A DNA stretch of 11,145 bases, taken from contig DAOUQA010000062.1 of assembly GCA_030625905.1 (NCBI GenBank), positions 1 to 11,145 of the forward strand, read 5' to 3'. The number at the start of each line of letters is the position of its first letter. Position 1 is the stretch's first letter. A model generated the notes under the pieces. That model saw only the letters and a program-made list of their open reading frames with translations, searched no databases and had not been told where the DNA came from. Both the position numbers and the translations under genes were made by a program. Source of the stretch: Kiritimatiellales bacterium (GTDB lineage: Bacteria; Verrucomicrobiota; Kiritimatiellia; Kiritimatiellales; Pontiellaceae). Shown here in pieces: positions 5,417-11,145 of the stretch.

Positions 5417-7285
5417 ATGCAGGGAATCCATTACAAGTTTATCCGCAACGTGTTGTTTGCGGCGTTGTCCATTGCGGCGCTTGCACCCATGCTCTCGTGT
5501 GTCAACACGCCCACGCCCGAACCCTTCACATTTGTTCAGGTCTGCGACACGCAGCTCGGGTTTGGGGGCTACGACGAGGATGTGGCCGCATTCGAACAGG
5601 CCGTTCGCCAGATCAACGCGCTTGCGCCCGACTTTGTCGTTATCTGCGGCGATTTGGTCAATCAGCCCGATGAGCGCTCGTTGAACGATTTCATTCGGAT
5701 CAAAGGCGGCCTTAAGATGCCATGCCATCTGGTGGCGGGCAACCACGACGTCGGCAACGAGCCAACGCCGGAGACACTTTCCGCCTATCGCAAGCGCTTC
5801 GGTCGCGACCAGTATTCCTTCGAGCATCGCGGCAGCACGTTTGTCGTTGCCAATACCTGCTTGTGGAAGTTCCCGGTTGATGGTGAGACCCAGCGGCAGG
5901 ATGCATGGCTACGCAAGACGCTTGGTGCGGCGAACGGCTCTGTCTTCATTATGGGCCATCACCCGTTGTTCATCGAGCAGCCCGACGAGGCCGAAGCCTA
6001 CTACAATCTTGAGCCGGGCGTTCGGGCCGAACTGATCAATTTGTATGCGAACAACGGAGTGGTTGCCGTGCTTGGTGGTCATACGCACACGCTGCTGACG
6101 AACGAACACCGTGGCATGGCGATGGTGAACGGCGAGACCACCAGCCGCAACTTTGACAAGCGTTCGCGCGGGTTTCGGCTATGGTCCGTCGGGGCTGATG
6201 GGACGGCGCGGCACACGTTCGTTCCTTTGACCCATGTACAGGTGCGCAAAGGTCCCTATCTCATCTACCTCGGCAACAACACTGAAATGACGGTGCTATG
6301 GCAACTTGATAGGACGCGTGAGTGCAAACTGACCTGGGGCATCGACGAGAGTTGCTCGATGGGGAGCATTCCGTCGTCGGAAACAGGCGACGACCATCAG
6401 CACCACCAGACGATCCGGGGGCTGACCCCTGGCGAGCTATACCACTACAAAATCCTGATCGACGACCGCGTTCTCGAAGGTAGCTTCCGTGCCGCGCCCG
6501 CCCAGGACGCGCCTGACGCGAGCTTCTTTGCCTATGGCGACACGCGCAGCGATGTGGTGGTGCACAATGCTGTCTGCGCAGCTATAGTCGAGGCCTATCG
6601 GGCCGATCCCAATCTCCAGACGTTCCTCCTGCACTCCGGGGACTGGATCAACAACGGCGATCTCGAGGAGGATTGGGACAACCAATATTTCGCGCGGGTC
6701 AGTACGTCCGCGCTCGAGATGCAGGCGCATGTGCCTGTGCAGGGATGTATGGGCAACCACGAGCGATCGGGCGTGCTCTTTCAGAAATACTGGCCATATC
6801 CATTCCAGGCCGGGCGCTACTGGTCGTTCGACTACGGCCCCGCACACATCGTTGTTGTCGATCAATATGACCCCGCCGGAACGAACTCGGTTCAACTGGC
6901 CTGGCTCGAGGACGATCTGGCCCGTACCGCCAAGCTTTGGCGCATCGTGCTCTTTCATGAACCCGGCTGGGGTGCCGGTCCCCACCGCCCGAACAAGGTC
7001 GTGCAGGAGCAGATGCAGCCGTTGTTCGAGAAATATGATGTGGCACTCGTTGTCACCGGGCACAACCATAACTATGCTCGGTGCGAGGTGAACGGTGTCC
7101 AGCATGTCACAGCCGGCGGCGGCGGCGCATCGCTTTACGCTCCGGATAGGGCGGCACCCCTTCTGGTGATGGCGGAAAAGACCAACCATTTCTGCACCGT
7201 CAGGATCGACGGCGACACGTTGACGTTTGAGGCATGCCGGATCGACGGAAGCCTTATGGATAGCTTTACACTCAGGCTTCCGTAG
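5417..7285 (+). CDS. Exported protein with two metallophosphoesterase domains (probable lipoprotein)
   Basis: The product has 622 residues. An N-terminal hydrophobic stretch (about 11-27) ends PMLSC, an imperfect lipobox with C28, so a lipoprotein is likely. Domain 1 (about 36-275) is a calcineurin-like phosphoesterase with CDTQLG (D44), GDLVNQ, AGNHDVG, GHHPLF and GGHTHT; it resembles CPPED1-like proteins, where the first motif is D-x-Q, not D-x-H. Residues about 275-360 look like the beta-sandwich before purple acid phosphatases. Domain 2 (about 368-600) has YGDTRSD (D375), HSGDWINNGD, GNHE (447-450), FHEPG (H514) and GHNHNYAR. Family knowledge suggests hydrolysis of phosphomono- or diesters with two metal ions; the substrate is unknown. 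ATG 5417 follows CAGGAGA; GTG 5360 would read through the conserved leader and is rejected. A terminator-like stem follows the stop. Confidence 0.9.
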   Translation: MQGIHYKFIRNVLFAALSIAALAPMLSCVNTPTPEPFTFVQVCDTQLGFGGYDEDVAAFEQAVRQINALAPDFVVICGDLVNQPDERSLNDFIRIKGGLKMPCHLVAGNHDVGNEPTPETLSAYRKRFGRDQYSFEHRGSTFVVANTCLWKFPVDGETQRQDAWLRKTLGAANGSVFIMGHHPLFIEQPDEAEAYYNLEPGVRAELINLYANNGVVAVLGGHTHTLLTNEHRGMAMVNGETTSRNFDKRSRGFRLWSVGADGTARHTFVPLTHVQVRKGPYLIYLGNNTEMTVLWQLDRTRECKLTWGIDESCSMGSIPSSETGDDHQHHQTIRGLTPGELYHYKILIDDRVLEGSFRAAPAQDAPDASFFAYGDTRSDVVVHNAVCAAIVEAYRADPNLQTFLLHSGDWINNGDLEEDWDNQYFARVSTSALEMQAHVPVQGCMGNHERSGVLFQKYWPYPFQAGRYWSFDYGPAHIVVVDQYDPAGTNSVQLAWLEDDLARTAKLWRIVLFHEPGWGAGPHRPNKVVQEQMQPLFEKYDVALVVTGHNHNYARCEVNGVQHVTAGGGGASLYAPDRAAPLLVMAEKTNHFCTVRIDGDTLTFEACRIDGSLMDSFTLRLP

Positions 7286-7310
7286 GGAACGGAGAGTCAT
7301 TCCGTTTTTT
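7286..7310 (+). terminator. Probable intrinsic terminator after the phosphoesterase gene
   Basis: AACGGA (7288-7293) pairs with TCCGTT (7301-7306) across a seven-base loop region, with possible G-T pairs extending the stem at both ends, and a T6 run ends at 7310. The stem is short and only half GC, so the terminator would be modest. The T-run is also the first element of the conserved proS leader, so the two signals overlap. Confidence 0.5.
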
Positions 7311-7363
7311 CCGTGTATTCGATGCGTACGCGTTGTAGATTCCGGCCTTCATTTTTCAGGAGA
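7305..7363 (+). promoter_or_regulatory. Promoter and leader of proS (copy 2 of the conserved leader)
   Basis: This repeats the arrangement at 5352: T6 (7305-7310), GTGTAT (7313-7318), a 17-bp spacer ending in TG, TAGATT (7336-7341) with CCG after it, then TTTTCAGGAGA (7353-7363). The distance from T6 to TAGATT is identical in both copies, from TTTTC to ATG it is 18 bases in both, and only one base is added between. The spacers differ in sequence, which favours selection on promoter elements. Transcription probably starts near 7348. Confidence 0.65.
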
Positions 7364-7370
7364 ACGTTTC

Positions 7371-8891
7371 ATGGCAAAGCAGAAGAAAACGGCGATCACG
7401 CCGACACGCGGGGAAAATTATCCGGAGTGGTACCAGCAGGTGGTGCGCGCGGCGGATCTGGCGGAAAATTCAGATGTGCGCGGCTGCATGGTGATCAAGC
7501 CGTGGGGCTACGCATTGTGGGAAAATATCCGGGCGGGATTGGACAGGATGTTCAAGGAGACCGGCCATGTGAATGCCTATTTTCCGCTGTTCATTCCGAT
7601 GAGCTACCTCGAAAAGGAAGCCGAGCACGTCGATGGCTTTGCCAAGGAGTGCGCGGTGGTGACGCACCATCGTTTGGAGCAGGGACCCGATGGAAAACTT
7701 ATTCCGGCGGGCGAGCTGGAGGAGCCGCTGATCGTACGCCCGACATCCGAGACGATCATTGGAGCCACCTACGCCAAGTGGGTGGAGAGCTACCGCGACC
7801 TTCCAATCCTGATCAACCAGTGGGCGAACGTAGTGCGGTGGGAAATGCGTACGCGCATGTTCCTGCGCACGACGGAGTTCCTGTGGCAGGAGGGGCACAC
7901 GTGCCATGAAACCGAAGCGGAAGCCTGGGAGGAAACCCGCAAGATGCTTGACGTCTACAAGACCTTTGCCGAGGAATACATGGCCATGCCGGTGCTGACG
8001 GGCGAAAAAACCGCCGGCGAGCGCTTCCCCGGCGCGGTGAGCACGCTCTGCATCGAGGCAATGATGCAGGATCGCAAGGCGTTGCAGGCGGGCACCAGCC
8101 ACTTTCTTGGCCAGAACTTTGCCAAGGCGTCGAATATTCAATACAGCAGCCGCGCTGGCGGAAAAGAGTTTGCCTGGACGACGTCGTGGGGCGTATCGAC
8201 GCGCCTGATCGGCGCAATGATCATGACGCACGGCGACGACGACGGTATGGTGATGCCACCGCGCCTCGCGCCGAGCCATGTGGTGGTTCTGCCGATCATC
8301 CGCAAGGAGGAGGATCGCGAAGAAATCATGGCCTACTGCAACGAGATTGCCGCCAACCTTCGTAGGCAGCGCTTCCATGAGCGCGATGTGGAAGTGGTGG
8401 TTGACGATCGCGATATCAACGCCGGCGAAAAGGGCTGGAGCTGGGTCAAGAAGGGCATTCCGATCCGTGCCGAGGTCGGCCCTCGGGATATGGCGAACAA
8501 TTCCGTTTTCATGGCTCGGCGCGATACCGGTGAAAAGCAGGGCGTCGGCAAGGATGAATTCGTGGAAAGCATTGTCCAGACCCTAGAAGATATCCAGCAG
8601 GGCCTGTTGCAGAAGGCACTCGACCTCCGCGCGGAAAATACGAGGGAGATCGATTCCTACGAGGAGTTTGCAACGTTCTTCACGCCTGAAAACAAGGAGC
8701 ATCCGGAAGCACATGGTGGATTTGCACTGAGCCATTGGTGCGACGGCGAGGCGTGCGAAAACAAGATCAATGATGAGTTGTCGGTGACGATCCGCACGGT
8801 TCCGTTCGACCGGACAGACAGCGGGGAGGGGGAGTGCATCTGCTGCGGCAAGCCCAGCCCGGGTCGCGTGGTTTTCGCGAAGAGCTATTAG
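7371..8891 (+). CDS. proS: Prolyl-tRNA synthetase (archaeal/eukaryotic-type)
   Basis: ProRS attaches proline to tRNA-Pro in the cytoplasm. The protein has 506 residues. Class II motif 1 region is FPLFIPMSYLEKEAEHVDGF, motif 2 includes LINQWANVVRWEMRTRMFLRTTEFLWQEGHT (split here: RTTEFLWQEGHT is the best marker), and HFLGQNFAKASNIQY and TTSWGVSTRLIGAMIM complete the active site. The anticodon-binding domain begins near APSHVVVLPI. The C-terminal zinc domain has WCDGEACENKI and CICCGK and ends in tyrosine, typical of the archaeal/eukaryotic ProRS class. There is no large editing insertion, unlike the usual bacterial form. ATG 7371 is chosen for CAGGAGA upstream and the fit of the N-terminus EWYQQVVRAADLAENSDVRG. 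It has its own promoter-like leader, and no T-box or other riboswitch is seen. Confidence 0.96.
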   Translation: MAKQKKTAITPTRGENYPEWYQQVVRAADLAENSDVRGCMVIKPWGYALWENIRAGLDRMFKETGHVNAYFPLFIPMSYLEKEAEHVDGFAKECAVVTHHRLEQGPDGKLIPAGELEEPLIVRPTSETIIGATYAKWVESYRDLPILINQWANVVRWEMRTRMFLRTTEFLWQEGHTCHETEAEAWEETRKMLDVYKTFAEEYMAMPVLTGEKTAGERFPGAVSTLCIEAMMQDRKALQAGTSHFLGQNFAKASNIQYSSRAGGKEFAWTTSWGVSTRLIGAMIMTHGDDDGMVMPPRLAPSHVVVLPIIRKEEDREEIMAYCNEIAANLRRQRFHERDVEVVVDDRDINAGEKGWSWVKKGIPIRAEVGPRDMANNSVFMARRDTGEKQGVGKDEFVESIVQTLEDIQQGLLQKALDLRAENTREIDSYEEFATFFTPENKEHPEAHGGFALSHWCDGEACENKINDELSVTIRTVPFDRTDSGEGECICCGKPSPGRVVFAKSY

Positions 8892-8893
8892 AA

Positions 8894-8929
8894 TAATGCG
8901 TAACGCGTAAATTTACGCATTACGAATTA
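8894..8929. repeat. Imperfect 36-bp palindrome built from heptamers, after proS
   Basis: The core GCGTAAATTTACGC (8905-8918) is a perfect 14-bp palindrome. The 18-base arms 8894-8911 and 8912-8929 match with two mismatches. Read in sevens from 8898 the sequence is GCGTAAC, GCGTAAA, TTTACGC, ATTACGA, ATTACTC, GTTACTT, so a 7-bp period continues to 8939. There is no T-tract after it, so if it ends transcription it does not follow the usual pattern. As RNA it would form a hairpin with no loop to spare; as DNA it could be a protein site or repeat element. Confidence 0.75.
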
Positions 8930-8937
8930 CTCGTTAC

Positions 8938-8966
8938 TTGCCCATCACGGTGCGTTGAACTAGATT
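8938..8966 (+). promoter_or_regulatory. Probable promoter of the BamD-like gene, nearly leaderless
   Basis: TTGCCC (8938-8943) and TAGATT (8961-8966) are 17 bp apart. TAGATT is the same -10 box as in the two conserved leaders at 5383 and 7336. The predicted start of transcription, about 8973, is only two or three bases before the ATG at 8976. No ribosome binding site is present upstream of that ATG, which agrees with a leaderless message. Confidence 0.5.
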
Positions 8967-8975
8967 GTCCAGATT

Positions 8976-10034
8976 ATGCGATTCTATAAATATTTCCTGT
9001 TGTTGCTGGCTGGAAGCTCGGTCTTTCTTGCGTCCCCTAGCCTTGCCAAAGACAAATCGGCCTATGCGGTTGAAGAGCAGGGGCGCAGCACTTGGCGCAC
9101 GAGCTTCGACAAGCGGATGCCGACTTCGGCGAAGCAGTGGGAGTATGCGCGTGAAACGCAGAACAAGGGCTGGTTGAAGAAGGCGGATCGCCGTATGCTC
9201 TATCTGGTACGCCGCTGGCCTAACAGCCAGGAAGCGCCCTGGGCGCAGCGCGCACGGGCGGACATGTTCTACGCACGCGGCAAACTGAAGGTGGCCTTCA
9301 AGGAATACCAGTATTTGATCGAGAACTATTCCAGCCGCATGACCGACTATGATTCGGTGCTGGAGAGCCAGTTTGAGATTGCGGTCGATGTCATGAACCG
9401 GCGACGCATGCGCTGGCTGTTTGGCGGCTATCGTGCGCCGGAATATGCCGTCGGCCATTTCGAAGACGTAATCCGAAACGGCCCGCAGTGGTCGCGTGCG
9501 CCCGAGGCGCAGTTTCTGATCGGCAAGTGCCATCAGGAGGCAAAGGAGCTCGAGTTGGCGATTTCGGCCTACGGGGTGCTTGGCTATCGCTATCCCGACA
9601 GTCCGTTTTCCGAGGAGGGTGCATGGCAGCAGATTGCCGGCCTCGATAAGCTTCGCAAGGAATATCCCAGCAGCCTTGAAATCCTTGATCGCACGTTGAC
9701 GGCGACGACGGTTTTTCTGACTACCTACCCAACGTCGGGAAACAAGGAAAGGATCATCCAGCTGCGCAACAATCTCTATGAAGTGAAGGCCAAAAAGCTG
9801 TTCGACGAAGCGGCTTTCTACGCCAAGGTTCCGAAGAAACCCGAGGCGGCCATCATCTACTATGAACAGATGATCGAGGAATATCCAAAGAGCAAGCTGG
9901 TGCCCGATGCGCGGAAGCGCATTGCGGAAATAAAGGGCTTGATGGTACGCTCCCCCTTAGCCGATCCCGCCGCACCATCATTGGAATCCATCCCGCTGGC
10001 CGTTGAAAAGGAACCTGGAAATGCTAAAGAGTAG
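8976..10034 (+). CDS. BamD-like periplasmic TPR protein without a lipobox
   Basis: The product has 352 residues. An N-terminal signal peptide, RFYKYFLLLLAGSSVFLAS with a likely type I site after A24 (SLA-KD), is clear. The mature part consists of TPR-like helix pairs with the spacing and wording of BamD/YfiO or YbgF proteins: LYLVRRWPNSQEAPWAQRA, FKEYQYLIENY, APEAQFLIGKCHQ, AISAYGVLGYRYPDSPFSEEG and, near residues 288-318, AIIYYEQMIEEYPKSK. BamD helps insert outer-membrane beta-barrels and is usually a lipoprotein; here there is no cysteine at the signal cleavage site. The C-terminus is proline- and acid-rich. It overlaps lptD by 14 bases, supporting a shared role in outer-membrane assembly. 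It could instead be another TPR adaptor. ATG 8976 lacks a ribosome site but is fixed by the signal peptide. Confidence 0.78.
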   Translation: MRFYKYFLLLLAGSSVFLASPSLAKDKSAYAVEEQGRSTWRTSFDKRMPTSAKQWEYARETQNKGWLKKADRRMLYLVRRWPNSQEAPWAQRARADMFYARGKLKVAFKEYQYLIENYSSRMTDYDSVLESQFEIAVDVMNRRRMRWLFGGYRAPEYAVGHFEDVIRNGPQWSRAPEAQFLIGKCHQEAKELELAISAYGVLGYRYPDSPFSEEGAWQQIAGLDKLRKEYPSSLEILDRTLTATTVFLTTYPTSGNKERIIQLRNNLYEVKAKKLFDEAAFYAKVPKKPEAAIIYYEQMIEEYPKSKLVPDARKRIAEIKGLMVRSPLADPAAPSLESIPLAVEKEPGNAKE

Positions 10035-11145
10035 AACCCTTTACGGATTGCTTCTTTGGGGCGGCCTGCTTTCGGCGGCAGTGGCGCTTGAGGACGACCT
10101 GCCGAAAGAGATCCCCGACGAACCGCTCGATATTCGGGCGGCGCGGTTGGAATACACCAACGAAACCATCATTGCCAGCGGTGGGGTGACCGGACGTTTC
10201 GAGAATGTGGTGATTCGCGCGGATAAGATTACTGGCAACCCTGAAACCGGCGACCTGCACGTCGAGGGCGATATCCTGTTCGAGCGCGGCAACGTGCTTT
10301 GGCAGGGGAGCGAACTGGACTACAACTTTATCAAGCAGGAAGGACTGTTCGGTCCGTCGGCTCTCTATTTCGAGCCAGCGTTCATGAGCGTCGACCATGT
10401 CGAACGGGTTTCCACGAACGAATACCTGCTGCGGGGTGCCACCTTCACCACCTGCCCGAAGGATTCGCCGCACATCCACGCGCGCGCCAGGGAGGCGCGG
10501 CTGGTCGATGAAAAATACATCATTGCCAAGGGCGTCACGTTTTATGTGGGCAAGGTGCCGGTGTTTTATGTGCCGTACTGGCGGCACAAGCTCCGCGAAG
10601 GCATCTTGTCGTTCAAGTTTGGCGCGGGTAGCGAATGGGGCGTCTACGCATTGACCAAGGCCACGTTGCCCATCACGGAAAACGTGGACTACATCACGGA
10701 CGTCAATCTCTACAGCAAGCGGGGCGTGGGCATCGGACAAGGCTTTGCCTGGGAATATCCCGAGGCGGTCGGCGAGTTTGCCGCCTTCTACCTGAAGGAT
10801 CAGGATCCCCATGCCCGTTTTGATTTACCGGAAATCGGCGATGATCGCTACCGTTTCAAGTTCGAGCACATCCAAAACTTTACGGATACGCACTACCTCA
10901 ACACCAAGTGGAACTACCTCAGCGACCCGGCGGTTCTCGAGGAATTCTTCAAAAAGGAATACCGTAGCAACGCACAACCTGAAAACTATGCGTCGTGGGT
11001 CTATGGAAACAGCTATGTCGGCTCCGAGGTCTTTGTGAACAAGCGCTTGAACGACTTCTACGACAACGTAGACCGCGCCGAATATTCCGCCGACCTCTAC
11101 CGTGCCCGACTCGGCAACTCCCCGTTCTATCTCCAGAGCGAAAAC
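10021..11145 (+). CDS. lptD: LPS-assembly protein LptD, N-terminal part (runs off window)
   Basis: LptD is the outer-membrane barrel that, with LptE, places lipopolysaccharide in the outer leaflet. The frame is open for 375 codons to the end of the window, with no stop. A signal peptide (about 1-22, ending SAAVA) comes first. Residues about 35-110 are an OstA/LptA-like jellyroll (LDIRAARLEYTNETIIASGG, then VIRADKITGNPETG). Next comes the LptD hallmark LRGATFTTCPKDSPHIH (C145) and KVPVFYVPYWR (180-188), followed by beta-barrel strands with repeated aromatic patterns. The cysteine could take part in the disulfides known in some LptD proteins. ATG 10021 has AAAGGAA at 10007-10013, and it overlaps the end of the BamD-like gene by 14 bases, so translation is probably coupled. 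The missing C-terminus holds most of the barrel. Confidence 0.93.
   Translation, partial: MLKSRTLYGLLLWGGLLSAAVALEDDLPKEIPDEPLDIRAARLEYTNETIIASGGVTGRFENVVIRADKITGNPETGDLHVEGDILFERGNVLWQGSELDYNFIKQEGLFGPSALYFEPAFMSVDHVERVSTNEYLLRGATFTTCPKDSPHIHARAREARLVDEKYIIAKGVTFYVGKVPVFYVPYWRHKLREGILSFKFGAGSEWGVYALTKATLPITENVDYITDVNLYSKRGVGIGQGFAWEYPEAVGEFAAFYLKDQDPHARFDLPEIGDDRYRFKFEHIQNFTDTHYLNTKWNYLSDPAVLEEFFKKEYRSNAQPENYASWVYGNSYVGSEVFVNKRLNDFYDNVDRAEYSADLYRARLGNSPFYLQSEN

Noticed and set aside
7227..7370. Upstream extension of proS from 7227
   Set aside because: It overlaps the end of the phosphoesterase gene and reads through the terminator and leader; ATG 7371 fits the family N-terminus.
7286..7370. 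T-box or other riboswitch before proS
   Set aside because: The gap is only 85 bases and holds a short stem and the promoter; no T-box sequence or specifier structure is present.

Overview
The window most likely comes from a Gram-negative bacterium with a fairly GC-rich genome. LptD, a BamD-like protein and signal peptides imply an outer membrane. A zinc-tailed archaeal/eukaryotic-type prolyl-tRNA synthetase, a DUF6172 gene and intergenic heptamer repeats fit the PVC superphylum, possibly a Kiritimatiellota (Pontiella-like) genome. That placement is an inference from gene style, not proof. All recognisable genes lie on the + strand.

Layout. (1) 1-326 is the 3' end of a PlsC-type acyltransferase gene. 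(2) 327-546 is intergenic, with two 7-bp-periodic repeat tracts and then a possible promoter/operator. (3) 547-3340 holds a Phd-like antitoxin, a VapC-like PIN toxin and RecQ helicase, all overlapping at stop/start codons, so one transcript is likely. (4) 3341-3566 is a structured spacer, followed by ribonuclease HI. (5) 4233-5314 is a DUF6172 gene followed closely by an RluA-family pseudouridine synthase. (6) 5417-7285 is a lipoprotein-like protein with two metallophosphoesterase domains. (7) 7371-8891 is prolyl-tRNA synthetase. (8) 8976 to the window end is a BamD-like TPR protein overlapping lptD, which runs off the window. LptD was found by direct translation, as its frame has no stop before the end.

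Most genes are housekeeping: phospholipid synthesis, DNA repair and R-loop removal, RNA modification, tRNA charging and envelope assembly. The unusual parts are regulatory or structural. A near-identical promoter/leader of about 68 bp precedes both the phosphoesterase and proS. A low-GC toxin-antitoxin pair is translationally coupled to recQ. The promoter called for the BamD-like gene predicts an almost leaderless mRNA. The intergenic repeats share 7-bp periodicity. I see no CRISPR array, tRNA, rRNA, insertion sequence or convincing new defence system. The TA-recQ coupling and the shared leader are the best candidates for something undescribed.
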